The notes below the pieces were generated by a model. That model was not told where the DNA came from, did no database searches, and was given only the letters and a program-made list of their open reading frames with translations. DNA of 64,000 nucleotides, from contig NZ_CP020821.1 in the NCBI RefSeq assembly GCF_002105755.1, positions 1,612,001 through 1,676,000 on the forward strand, in the 5' to 3' direction. Shown one piece after another: positions 32,263 to 45,300 of this stretch (positions within the stretch are counted from its first letter, which is position 1; each line of letters starts with the position of its first letter). Position numbers and translations under genes: made by a program. This stretch comes from Mycobacterium colombiense CECT 3035 (GTDB lineage: Bacteria; Actinomycetota; Actinomycetes; Mycobacteriales; Mycobacteriaceae).

Positions 32263-35200
32263 TCATTCTGTGCGCGCGCCTTCGGGTTCCAAGAGGAATT
32301 TGAGTTGTCGGCCATACAGGCCGAGCGATTCGGGATTCATCATTTCTTGGTGCCCACAGTCGACCGGGTAGCTGTTGATGTCGCCCGTGACGTAGGGTCG
32401 CCAACTCTGCCGAGGAGGCAAACTCTGATCGCCCTCATCCCCCACAGCGGAGAATATGGTCACATCCCCATCGAAGACACCGGGTTCGTGGCCTTCAGAC
32501 AACGCGCGGTTGCTGTCGATGTTGTGCACGCCCAGATCCAAAAGCTGTTTGTATCGGGCGAATTCGACAATGCCTCGTTCGCGAAGTAGTTCCTCGACCC
32601 GTTCGTAGGTAAGCGGCGCATCCCGAACGGGAACGTCTATATGACAGAACCGCAAAACCTCTTCCAGCACGTCCTGCTCACCCATGGCTGGCAGACTCGC
32701 ACCGCTATCGATACGTAGAGCGTCGAGAAGGATAAGGTGCGCGACCGAGCATCCGCGACGCTGAAGCTCGATGGCGATCTCGTGGGCGACGACGCCCCCA
32801 AAAGACCAGCCGAGAAGGTGGTAGGGCCCGGCAGGATCAATCCCCTGGATCCGGTCGGCATAGTTTCTCGCCATATCGCGGATTGACGCCGCTTCGACCT
32901 CGCCATTTTGCGGGATTTGTTGAATGCCGACGATCGGGCAGTCCAGGTAATTACCTAGAGCGTGATACGGCCAGACCAGCCCGCCCCCGGGGTGAATGCA
33001 GAACAACGGATCACCGGTGCCCTCCTTGAGGAACTCGACTGGGACCACTTCGATCTCGCTGGCATCTTGGCCCAATTGCCGGCTCAGGCTTCTCACCGTC
33101 GGCGCGTGGAACAGGGTGCGCACCGCAAGGTTCGCGTCCAGGCTGGCGTTGATCGCGGCGATCAGGCGCATCGCCGACAGCGAATCCCCGCCCAGGTCGA
33201 AGAAGGAGTCGTCGACTCCGACCCGCTCGAGCCCGAGGACGTCGGCGTAGACGCCGGCCAGGATCTCCTCGGTGAGGGTGGCCGGGGCGCGGTAGCCATC
33301 GCCCTCGGTGTATTCCGGTGCCGGCAGGGCGCGCCTGTCCAGTTTGCCGTTGGCGGTCAACGGCAACGCGTCAAGTGCCACGACTGCCGCAGGCACCATG
33401 TAGGCCGGCAGCCGCTCGGCCAGGCCGGAGCGCGTCTCGGCCGGCTCTGCTGTCCCGGTGATGTAGCCGATCAGGCGCTTGTCGCCGGGGCGGTCCTCGC
33501 GAGCGATCACGACCGCCTGCTCGACACCGTCGAGTGCGGCCAGCGCCGCCCGGATCTCACCGAGTTCGATGCGGTACCCGCGGATCTTGACTTGCTCGTC
33601 GGCGCGGCCCAGGTAACGGAGCTGACCATCGGTCCCCCAACTCACCAGGTCCCCGGTGCGGTACATGCGGTGTCCGGGCGCGCCCGCGCCGCCGAAGGGG
33701 CAGGCCACGAACCGCGACCCGGTCAAAGCGGCCCGGCCCACGTAGCCAATCCCGACCCCGGTGCCGGCGACGTACAACTCCCCGACCACCCCGGCCGGCA
33801 CCGGACGCAACGACGCGTCCAGCACGAAGAAGCCAAGATGGGCCAGCGGCACCCCGACGGGACTTGAAGCATTCTCGGCGTCGCCGTGGACGATCTCCCG
33901 GAACGAGGCATGCACCGTCGTCTCGGTGGTGCCATACAGGTTGAACAGGCGCGGCGTTCCCGGGTGGTGGTGCAGCCATGTCCCGAGACGCTGGGGTTCC
34001 AGCGCCTCGCCGGCGAACACCACGGCCTCAAGCTTGAGTTGGCGTCCCAGCTCGGGCTGCAACGCGTCCGCGGTTTGCAGCGCGTAAAACGCCGACGGGG
34101 TCTGGCTGAGCACGGTGACCTGTTCGGCGACCAACAAGGCGTGGAAGTCTTCCGGCGAACGGGCGACCGACTCGGGCGCCACCACCAGCCGCCCCCCGTA
34201 CAACAGCGCGCCCCACATTTCGCAGACCGAGACGTCAAAGGCCAGGGAATGCCACTGCGACCACACCTGTCCCGCCAGATCCATCCGGACATCGAGTGCC
34301 CCCAGCAGCTGGGTGACGTTGTGGTGGGTGATGGCCACACCCTTGGGCACTCCGGTGGTGCCCGAGGTGTAGATGAGGTAGGCGATCTCCTCGGCAGCCG
34401 GCGCCGGCAGTGCCGTGCTGGGTTGGCTGTCAACCGCGGAATCGTTGACGTCGAGGACCAGCAGATCGTGCCCGTCCAGCCGGTGGGCCAGCTCGGCGGT
34501 GCTGATCGCGGCGATCGGTCCGGCATCGGCGAGCAGGAACCCGATTCGCGCGTCGGGATGGGCGGGGTCGATCGGCAGATAGGCCGCCCCGGTCTTGAGC
34601 ACCGCCATAATGGCCACGATGGCTTCGGCGGAACGGGACAGCAGCAGCGCCACACGCTCACCCGGGCCTACCCCGTGGCCGGATAGCAAGTGCGCCAACC
34701 GGTTCGAAGCCTCGTCGAGCTCGCGATAGGTCATCGACCGGCCTGCACAGCTGATCGCCGCCGCCTCCGGTGTGCGCGCCACCTGAGCGGCGAACGACGC
34801 CGGAATCGACACTGCTGCCGCCGGCTGGGTCAACGCCGCCCGGTTACCCCACTCGTCCAGGCGGGCGTGCTCAGCCGCATCGAGCAGATCCATCGACGAC
34901 AATCGCCGTCGAGGGTCGGCGGTCATCGCCACCAACACCCGCTCCAGCTTCGTGATGAGCGCATGGATGGTGGCCGCGTCGAACACATCGGTGCGAAACT
35001 CCACCGACCCGCCGATCCCCGCGGGCTCACCGGCGGCGTTCCACTGTTCGCCCAGGGTGAATGTCAAATCCATTCGGGCGGTTCGGGTTTCCGCCGACAG
35101 GGGCGTGACCTGCAGATCACCCACGGCCGGCCCGGCCACACGGTCATTGTCTTGCCCGGCGAAGTTCTGCCAGGCCAACAACACCTGCACCAGCGGGTGA

Positions 35201-38200
35201 TGATTGAGGGCCCGGGTCGGGTTGAGCCGCTCGACCAGTACCTCGAAGGGCACGTCCTGGTGCTCGTAGGCGGCCAGGCTGCGCTGACGCACCTGGGCCA
35301 GCAGCTGGGCCACGGTGGGATCCCCCGCAACCTGCATCCGCAGCACCAAGGTGTTGACGAAGCAACCCACCAACTGATCGAGAGCGGGATCGCCGCGTCC
35401 GGCGATCGGGAACCCGACCGCGACGTCGTTGCTGGCGCTGAGCTTGGACAGCAGCACCGCCAGGGCGGCCTGGATCACCATGAAGCTGGTGGCGTTGTGC
35501 TCGCGGGCGACCCGAGCGATCTGCTGCTGCAGCTCTGCCGGCCAGTCCACGACCACGTGAGCGCCGCGGTAATCGGCCACCGGCGGGTAGGGCCGATCGG
35601 TGGGCAGCGCCAGCCGCTCGGGAAGCCCGGCCAGCTCCTGCTCCCAGTAGGCCAGCTGCGCCGCGATCGGGCTGTCGGCATCGGCCACATCACCGAGCTG
35701 CCCACGCTGCCACAGCGTGTAATCGGCATACTGCACCGCCAACGGCGCCCAACCCGGGGCATGACCCGCACACCGACTGGCATACGCCACCCCCAGATCC
35801 GATACCAGCGGGGTCATCGACAAGCCGTCACCCGCGATATGGTGCACCACCGCCACCAGCACGTGTTCGTCATCGGCAACACGGAAAAGCCGTACCCGCA
35901 AAGGGATCTCGGTGGCCAAATCAAACGAGTGACGCACCGCGGCACCGATCGCGTCGCCCAGCCGGCCTTCCGACCAGCCGGTGGCATCCACTACCTGCCA
36001 GCCGAAATCGACTTGTTCCCTAGGGATAACGACCTGCCGGGGTATCCCCTCGACGGCGGGGAACACCGTGCGCAGGCTTTCCTGGCGGGCCACCACATCG
36101 GCTAACGCCGCCCCCAACGCCTCGACGTCCAGGCTTCCGCTGAGCCGCAACGCCGCCACCATGTTGTACATCGGTGAAGGCCCGAGCAATTGGTCGATGA
36201 ACCACAACCGCTGCTGGGCAAAAGACAACGGCACCACCGCCGGCCGCTCGAAAGCCACCAACGGCTCCCGCCGGCCGCCATCGGCACCAACGCGCAGCGC
36301 CAACTGGGTGACCGTGGGCGCTTCGAACACGGTGCGCACCGAAAGGTCGGCATCCAAGCCGGTCTCGATCGCGGCGACCAGGCGCATCGCCAACAGCGAA
36401 TCGCCACCCAGATCGAAGAAGGAATCGTCGACCCCGACCCGCTCGAGCCCGAGTACCTCGGCGAACACGCCGGCCAGAATCTCTTCGACCGGGCCGGCCG
36501 GGGCGCGATACCCGCCATTCTGATACCCCGGCGCCGGCAGCGCGCGGGTGTCGAGTTTGCCGTTGGAGGTCAGCGGCAGCGCCGCCAACACCACCACCGC
36601 CGCGGGCACCATGTACTCCGGCAGCCGCTCGACCAGCTGAGTGCGCAGCGCGGCGGGATCGACTGTCCCGGTGCTCGATTCGGTGACGTAGGCCACCAGC
36701 CTCTTGTCGCCGGGGCGGTCCTCGCGGGCGATCACGACGGCCTGCTCCACACCGTCCAGGGCGGCCAGCGCCGCCTGAATCTCGCCGAGCTCGACGCGAT
36801 ACCCGCGGATCTTGACCTGCTCATCGGCGCGGCCCACATACCGCAGCTGCCCATCAGCACCCCACCACACCAGATCCCCGGTGCGATACATCCGCTGCCC
36901 CGGCGCCGCGAACGGGCACGCCACAAACCGCGACCCGGTCAAACCGGCCCGGCCCACATACCCACAAGCCAGTCCCCCGCCGGCGACATACAGCTCCCCG
37001 ACCACCCCGGCGGGCACCGGGCGCAGCCAGCCATCAAGCACGAACAACGCCGCCCCGGGCACCGGCGCACCGATCGGCACCGCACCCGATCCCGCGGCCA
37101 GCGGCGCGCTCATCGACGCATACACCGTGACCTCGGTTGGGCCATAGGCGTTGACCATCACCCGCCCCGGCGCCCACCGATCCACCACCTCGGCCGCACA
37201 CGCCTCGCCACCGACCAACAGCGCCACCGAGTCCAGCCCCTCTGTCGGCAACGCCGCCACCGCCGACGGCGTCTGGGTCAACACGCTGACCCGCTCGGCG
37301 ATCAGCAAGGCGTGGAAGTCTTGCGGCGAGCCGGTCACCGGCTCAGGCACCACGACGAGGCGCCCACCGTGCAGCAACGCTCCCCAGATCTCCCACACCG
37401 AGAAGTCAAAGACGTAGGGGTGGCACTGCGTCCACACCCGTCCCGGCGGCAGGCCGGCGTTCAACGATTCCCATTGCTGGGTGAGGTTCTGATGGGTGAT
37501 CGCCACGCCTTTGGGCACACCGGTGGTGCCCGAGGTGTAGATCAGGTAGGCGATGTCCTCGGGGGCCGGCGCCAACAGTGCCGTGCTGGGTTGCCTGTCA
37601 ACCGCGGGATCGTCGACGTCGACGATCATCAGACCGTGCCCGTGCAGCCGGTGGGCTAGCTCGGTGGTGGTGATCGCCGCGACCGGCGCGGCGTCGGCGA
37701 GCAGGAATTCGATCCGCTCCGCCGGCGCCGCCGGATCGATCGGCAGATACGCCGCCCCCGCCTTGAGCACCGCCAACATCGCCACGACCGCATCGACCGA
37801 ACGGGAAAACAGCAGTGCCACACAAGCTCCCGCGCCCACCCGCCGATCGGCCAGCAGGTGCGCCAACCGATTCGACGCCTCATCGAGCTCCCGATACGTC
37901 ACACAGCGGCTACCGAACGTCACCGCCACCGCCTCCGGGGCGCGGGCCACCTGCGCGGCGAACAACGCCGGAATCGACACCGCCGCCGCGGGCCGGCTCA
38001 ACGCCGCCCGGTTACCAATCTCATCCAACCGAGCGTGCTCGCACGCATCCAGCAGATCCACCGACGAAAGCCGCCGGGTGGGATCCGCCGTCATCGCCCC
38101 CAACACCCGCTCCAACCGCTCGACCATCGCCTGGATGGTTTCGGTGTCGAACACGTCGGTGCGGAATTCCACCGTCCCGGAAATGCCGGCCGGTTCACCG

Positions 38201-41200
38201 GCCTCGGTCCAGCGCTCCTTGAGGAAAAAGACCACGTCCATTTTCGCGGTCTGGGTGTCCCCGGTCAGCGGCGTGACCTGGAGGTCATTCAAGCTCAGTC
38301 CGGTCGCGGAGTCATTGACTTGCCCGGGGAAATTGTTCCAGGCGAACACCACCTGGATCAGCGGGTGATGGGCCAACGATCGGGCGGGATTGAGCCGCTC
38401 CACAAGCACTTCGAAGGGCACGTCCTGGTGCTCGTAGGCGGCCAGGCCGCGCGCCCGCACCTGCGCCAGCAACTCGGCCACGGTGGGATCGCCGGTCAGA
38501 TCGACGCGCAGCACCAACGTGTTGACGAAAAACCCGACCAGCTCGTCGAGCGCGGGGTCGCGGCGTCCGGCGATCGGGAAGCCCACGGCCACATCGCTGC
38601 TGGCGCTGAGCTTGGCCAGCAGCACCGCCAGGGCGGCCTGCGTCACCATGAAACCCGTCGCGTTGTGCTCGCGCGCCACCCGGGCGACCTGCTGCTGCAG
38701 CTGCGCCGGCCACTCGAGCGTCACCCTGGCGCCGCGGTGATCGGCCACCGGCGGGTAGGGCCGATCGGTGGGTAGCTGCAGCCGCTCGGGCATTCCGGCC
38801 AGCGTCCGCTCCCAGTAGGCCAGCTGCGCGGCGATCCGGCTGTCCTTGTCGTCGAGATCGCCGAACTGCGCTCGTTGCCACAGCGTGTAATCGACATACT
38901 GCACCGGCAACGGCGCCCAGTCGGGGGCCCGCCCCGCGCACCGGCTGGTATAGGCCACACTCATGTCACGCACCAGCCGGGTCGTCGACCAGCCGTCGGC
39001 GGCGATCTCGTGCACTACGGCCACCATCACGTGTTCGCCGTCGGCGACGCGGAAAAGCCATGCGCGCAAAGGGATCTCGGTGGCCAGGTCGAATCGGTGC
39101 CGCACCGCGGCGCCAATGGCTTCCTCCAGCCGGTCAGCCGGCCACCCGGTGGCGTCGATGACGTCCCAGCCGACGTCGGCCCGCTCGGCCGGGATCACCA
39201 CCTGCTGGGGTATCCCCTCGATCGCCGGGAACAGGGTGCGCAGGCTCTCGTGGCGGCCCACCACATCGGAAAGCGCCGCACCCAGCGCGTCCGCATCAAG
39301 GCGCCCACTCAGCCGCAACGGCACCACGACGTTGTACAGCGGTGACGGCCCCTGCAACTGGTCGATAAACCACAACCGGCTCTGGGCAAACGACAACGGC
39401 ACTACCGGTGGCCGCTCAACGGGCACCAGCGGTTCCAGGCCCCCTCCTTGACCGATGCGGGGTGCCAATTGGGCCACCGTGGGCGCCTCGAACACCGCAC
39501 GCACCGAAAGATCGGCATCCAGAGCGGTGTTGACCGCGGCGATCAGACGCATCGCCGACAGCGAATCCCCGCCCAGGTCGAAGAACGAGTCGTCGACCCC
39601 GACCTTGTCGATGCCCAGCACCTTGGCGTAGATGCCGGCGACGGTTTTTTCGGTCTCGGTCTGCGGCGCCCGGAAGGATGTGGTGGCAAACACCGGTTCC
39701 GGCAAGGCCTTTCGGTCGAGCTTGCCCGAGGAGGTCAGCGGGAACTCGTCGAGCACCACTATGTGCGCAGGCACCATGTATTCCGGCAACCACGCGCTCA
39801 ATTGCTGGCGCACCGCGGTGATCTTGCTGTTGGTTTGGGGATCGTTGGCGTGAGTGCGGCATCGGTGAGCCCCGTCAGGTGGCAGATACACATCGGTCAG
39901 CGCCGGGTTCCGCTCGGCGTCGGCCGCAGCGATGAACACCGCCTCCACGGTGCCCGGTTGTGTGCCCCAGGTGACCGCGACGTGATATCCGGTGGTCTCG
40001 CCAAGGCCGTACAACCGTTCGGGGACAACGGCTTCGGCGCCCTCGGCGTGCGCCAGGGCGTCAGCCAGTGGCAGCCCGCCGGCGAGGGCTTGCTCGATGT
40101 GGACGTCGCCGATCAGTCCCGCGCGCGGGATCTCGGTGACGCGAACAGCGTTGGGACGTATCGATACCAACCGGTCGTGCAGCCCGTCCAGGCCCGCACA
40201 TTCGGCCCACGCCCAGCTGTCCGCGGTGGCCATGGACCGCGCCGGTGCCGGGGCTTTGTGGATGCTGACGTCGTAGCGGTACCGGTTGAGTTCGTTGTCG
40301 GCCACTCCGCGTTTGACTTCGATGTCGAGTCCGGCCACCGACGGCTCCTCGTTCGCCCAAGTTGTGAAAAACTCTGGGGCGAGCAGCAATTCGGCTTCGC
40401 CGAGCATGGCGTGGTGAAGTCGTTGGCGAATCTCGGTGGCGTCGGCGGCCGCGTCCGTCGTGCGGGCCAGCGCGACGCCGGTCTGAAACGCGCCCTGCAG
40501 GGTGTGGTTGCGCACGTCGCCGATGAACAGTGCGCCGCCCGGCGCCAGCAATCGCATCGCGACCGCAAGCACATCAGTCAGATAGCGCGCGCTCGGGAAG
40601 TACTGGACCACCGAGTTGAGCACCACCAGATCGAAATGGCCCTCCGGCAACGCATCTGCAGCATCGGCGGGCTGCACCCGCAACCGCACCCGATCCCCCC
40701 ACGGCTGCGCGGCCACGTCGTCCTGCAGGCGCTGAATCGTCGGCGCCGAGAAGTCGGTGGCCCAGTATTCGGAGCACACCGGGGCCAACTGGGAAAGCAA
40801 CAGCCCCGAACCCACGCCGATCTCCAGCACCCGCGCGGGATGCAACTCGAGGATCCGATCGACCGCGGCCGAACGCCACTCCATCATCTGCTCGAGCGGG
40901 ATCGGATCGCCGGTGTAGCTGCTGTTCCAGCCGCGGAAATCCATGCCGAACTCCGGCGACTCCGCGTCGGCGCCGTACGCCTCGTCATACAGGTGTTGCC
41001 ACGCTTCGACGGTTTCGGCGTCGTGCTCGGCGGTGGTGGTCTGCTCGAGCGTGACATAGGCGACCAGATGCGAGCCGGCTCCGCCCTCACGCACGGTGGC
41101 GGCGGCCCGGGCGACCTGCGGGCAGCCCAGCAGGGTGTTTTCGACTTCGCCGAGTTCGATGCGGTGTCCGCGCAGCTTGATCTGTGCGTCGGCACGGCCG

Positions 41201-42370
41201 AGATAGTCCAGGGTTCCGCCGAGCGTCCAGCGCACCAGGTCGCCGGTCCGATAGAGCCGCGCGCCTGCGGGCCCGTAGGGATCTGCCACGAACCGTTCCG
41301 CGGTCAGGTCCGGCCGGCCCAGATAGCCACACGCCACCGCCGGTCCGCCCAGATACAGCTCGCCGACCACCCCGATCGGGGCGGGATTCAGCCGCGCGTC
41401 GAGCACCAGCGCGCGTATCCCGGGGAGCGGGGTGCCGATGCGGACCGGCTGCCCCGCCAACAGCGGCGCCGTGGTGGCCCAGATAGTGGTCTCGGTGGGG
41501 CCGTAGCCGTTGAACATGCGCCGTCCCGGCGCCCATGCGGTCACCAGCTCGTCCGGGCAGGCCTCGCCGCCGACGATCAGGGTGGACAACTCATCCAGCC
41601 GGGTCCGATCCAGCGACGACAGCAACGTCGGGGTCATCACCGCCGCGGTGACGCGTTGCTCTTGCAGCAGTGCGGTCAGAGCCTCGCCGGCGTAAACCTC
41701 CGGCGGCGCAACCACCAACGCTCCGCGCGATCCCACCGCGACCAACAACTCGCCGAGCGCGGCGTCGAATGTCGGGGAGAGCACCGCCAGCATTCGGGTA
41801 TCCGCGCCCAGCCCGAACACCTCGCGGTGGGCCGCGGCTACCCCGGGCAGACCACCGTGGGTGACCGCCACGCCCTTGGGAGTACCGGTGGACCCCGACG
41901 TGAAGATCACGTACGCGGTGTTGTCCGGTCCCAGCGCCGCCAGGCGGTCGGTGTCCGTGATCGCCTCGGCGCACCGCCCGTACAGGTCCAGGCCGTCGAT
42001 GCGCAGCACCGGGCGCGTCCTGGCCCCTGCCACCGTGTCGGCATCGCGGGTCAGGACACACAGCGCGTCCACCGAATCCAACACCGTGGCGATCCGCTCG
42101 ACGGGGTGAGCGGGATCCACCGGCACATACACGCCGCCGGCTTTCTGCACCGCCCACCACGCCACCACCAGCTCGGTGGACCGGCCCATCGCGACGCCCA
42201 CCGCGGATTCCGGGCCCACCCCCGCCTCGATCAGCACGCGCGCCAACCGCGTCGACCACCTGTCGAGCTCGCCGTAGGTCAAGCTTTGGGCGCGATCGAC
42301 GATCGCCACCGCGTCCGGGTCAGCGGCCACCGCCGCGGCCAACAACTCCGGCGCCACCCCTGACGGCGCC
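32263..42370 (-). CDS. Five-module NRPS, third open segment: A3(MT)-PCP3, modules 4 and 5, thioesterase
   Basis: This is the 3' part of one NRPS gene (residue numbers are for the corrected 5,964-residue protein). Order: A3 (about 2600-3460), interrupted by an N-methyltransferase (about 3040-3270, SAM motif EIGVGSGLL near 3109); PCP3 (Ser near 3531); C4 with VVHEIAADG near 3716; A4; PCP4 (Ser near 4586); C5 with HHIAGDG near 4773; A5; PCP5 (Ser near 5658); type I thioesterase (about 5700-5964, GWSFGG with Ser near 5784, late CGHQEMM). The A4 pocket is almost the same as that of A1. A3 and A5 pockets match no code I know. In C4 the second His of HHxxxDG is Glu. The MFS gene follows after 34 bp. 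Confidence 0.92.
33180..34780. repeat. Duplicated NRPS segment, A5-PCP5 copy of A2-PCP2
   Basis: This region matches about 43920-45540 in the same orientation (offset about 10.74 kb), covering the C-terminal two-thirds of the adenylation domain and the carrier domain. Long stretches are identical at the DNA level, but the substrate-pocket region has diverged more than the rest. Confidence 0.7.
35200..38010. repeat. Duplicated NRPS segment, A4-PCP4-C5 copy of A1-PCP1-C2
   Basis: This corresponds to about 45935-48750 in the same orientation with an offset of 10,735-10,736 bp. Across the A and PCP part only scattered single-base differences are seen. The offset changes by one at the frameshift near 47790, because this copy keeps four C residues (near 37053-37056) where the other has three. 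Confidence 0.85.
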
Positions 42371-42374
42371 CGAC
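42364..42374 (-). other. Second frameshift site in the NRPS gene
   Basis: The segment upstream ends ...[10 protein letters not shown] and the segment downstream continues ...[22 protein letters not shown], the usual C-to-A linker. On the coding strand GTCGGGCGCCG needs one more G (GTCGGGGCGCCG) to join the two frames. The affected run is CCC at 42369-42371 on the plus strand. Confidence 0.8.
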
Positions 42375-45300
42375 TCCGGCGCCGGACCACCGCGACAGCA
42401 CCAGATCGCGCTCGCCGTCATCCAGCAACGCCAGGTCGCCCACCACCACCGACGCATCCGCGACAACGCCTTCGATCACCCGGCCGAACCAGGTGACGAA
42501 GCGCTCGACGGTCGCCCGGTCATAGAGATCGGTGGCATAGGTCACAACCCCGGCGGCCATTGGTGCGGTCGGGTCCGCGGAGGGCACCTCCCGCAGATCG
42601 ACGTCCAGATCGAACTTGGCGGTGCGGCTGTCCACCGCGAGTGGCTCAACGCCGAGCCCGTCGAGCGCCACCTCGGGGCGCACATTGTTCTGGAAGGCCA
42701 AGGCCACCTGAAACACCGGATGATGCGCCGTGGAGCGCACCGGGTTGAGCTGCTCGACGAGCCGCTCGAACGGCACATCCTGATTGCTGTAGGCGTCCAG
42801 CGCCTTCTGCCGCACGCACGCAAGCACGTCACTGAACCGGTGCGCCGGTGTCACCGCCACCCGCAAGACCCAGGTGTTGACGAAGAACCCGACCAGTTCA
42901 TCCAGCGCCGCATCCATCCGCCCGGCGATCGGGGTGCCCATCGTCACGTCCTCGCCGGCCCCGGCCCGGTGCAGCGCCACCACCATCGCCGCCTGCAACA
43001 CCATCGAGGCGGTCGCGTTGTGCGCCGCCGCCAACGCCTTGATCCCCGCCCACAGCCGCGGGTCGAGCTGCATGTCCACCGCATCACCGCGGTAACTGGG
43101 CACCGGCGGGCGCGCCCGATCCGGCGGCAGCGACACCACCTCGGGCAGGTCAGCCAACTCCTGCCGCCAATAAGCCAACTGCCCGGCGATCACGCTGTCG
43201 GGATCAGACTCGACGCCCAGCGACTCCCGTTGCCAGAGCGTGTAATCGGCATACTGCACCGGCAACGGCGCCAACTGCGGCGCCCGGCCCTGCCGCCGCG
43301 CCCGATAGGCCTCGCCGATATCCCTGGCCATCGGAGCCAGCGACCAGCCGTCAAAAGCGATGTGGTGCACCACAATCCCCACGACGTGCTGCTCGGGGCC
43401 CACGGCATAGATCTGCGCACGAATCGGGATCTCGGTTGCCAAATCAAACCGATACCCCGCCAGCGCCACCAACTCGCCGAGCACATCCCGCTCGGTCAAC
43501 GACACCACCGCCGCGTCCCCACGCCGCCACATCCCCGCCTCGGCCGGAACGACCTGCTGGAACGGCACGCCGTCGACATCGGGAAATATGGTGCGCAGCG
43601 CCTCATGGCGGGCGATCACATCATCGATGGCCGCCGTCAGCGCCTCGACATCCAGCGCCCCGCTGATCCGAAACGCGGTCGGCATGTTGTAGGTCGCCAC
43701 CCCGCCCTCGAACCGGTCGAGGAACCACAACCGGCTCTGCGCATACGACAACGGCACCCCCGCCGGCCGCGCGCCGGCCACCAACGGCTTGCGCGTAGCA
43801 CCGCCCCCGCCGATACGGGGCGCCAACTGGGCAACCGTCGGCGACTCGAACACGGTGCGCACCGCAAGACCGGCGTCCAAGGACTTGTTGATCGCGGCGA
43901 TGACCCGCATCGCCGACAGCGAATCCCCGCCCAGGTCGAAGAAGGAGTCGTCGACTCCGACCCGCTCGAGCCCGAGGACGTCGGCGTAGACGCCGGCCAG
44001 GATCTCCTCGGTAGGGGTGGCCGGGGCGCGGTAGCCATCGCCCTCGGTGTATTCGGGTGCCGGCAGGGCGCGGGTGTCCAGTTTGCCGTTGACCGTCAGC
44101 GGCAGCGCATCGACGACCATCACCGCCGCCGGGACCATGTAGGCGGGGAGCCGCTGACCCAACCGGGCCCGAACGTCGGCCGGGTCAGCGGCTCCGGTGA
44201 TGTAGCCGATCAGGCGCTTGTCGCCGGGGCGGTCCTCGCGAGCGATCACCGCCGCCTGCTCGACACCGTCGAGTGCGGCCAGCGCCGCCCGGATCTCACC
44301 GAGTTCGATGCGGTACCCGCGGATCTTGACTTGCTCGTCGGCGCGACCCAGGTAGTCCAGCTGGCCGTCGGCACCCCAGCACACCAGGTCCCCGGTGCGG
44401 TACATGCGTCGTCCGGGCGCTGCCGCGCCGCCGAAGGGGCAGGCCACGAACCGCGACCCGGTCAGAGCGGCCCGGCCCAGGTATCCGTACGCCAGTCCGC
44501 CGCCGGCCACATACAACTCCCCGACCACGCCGGGCGGCACCGGACGCAACGACGCGTCCAGCACGAAGAAACCAAGGTGCACCAGCGGTACCCCGATGGG
44601 GCTGACGCTGCGGTCGACGTCGGCCACGCTGATTTCGCGGAACGAGGCATGCACCGTCGTCTCGGTGATGCCATACATGTTGATAAGCCGCGGCGATCGC
44701 CGGTGGCGGTCCAACCAGGGACCGAGGCGCTGGGGTTCTAGCGCCTCGCCGCCGAACACGACCGTCTCCAGCTGCAGCTGAGATCCCGGCTCGGGTGCCC
44801 CCGCGCCCGCGGTTTGCAGCGCGTAAAACGCCGACGGCGTCTGACTCAACACGCTCACCTGTTCGGCAATCAGCAACGCGTGCAAGTCTTCCGGTGAACG
44901 CGTGACGGACTCCGGCACCACCACCAGCCGCCCGCCGTGCAACAACGCACCGAAGATCTCCCACACCGAGTAGTCGAAGGCCAGCGAATGGCACTGGGTC
45001 CATACTTGGCCCGCAGACAGCTCGAGGTCGGCGCTCAGCGCCATCAGCAGCCGCGTCACGTTGTGGTGGGGAATGGCGACGCCCTTGGGCACACCGGTGG
45101 TGCCCGAGGTGTAGATGAGGTAGGCGATCTCCTCGGGGGCCGGCACCGGCAGGTCCGTGGACGGGCAGCCGAGGGGGTGCGGGTCTTCGATATCGATGAC
45201 CGGCAGCCCGTGGCCGTCGAAGCGCTCGGCCAGATCGACGGTGGTGATCGCCGCGATGGGTCCGGCGTCGGCAACCATGAACTCCATTCGCGCGGTCGGG

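Noticed and set aside
39448..42363. Plus-strand open frame of about 970 codons opposite the NRPS, and similar ones at 42720-44741 and 54504-56873
   Set aside because: These are antisense to well-defined NRPS and LuxR domains, have shadow-type composition and no ribosome-binding sites.
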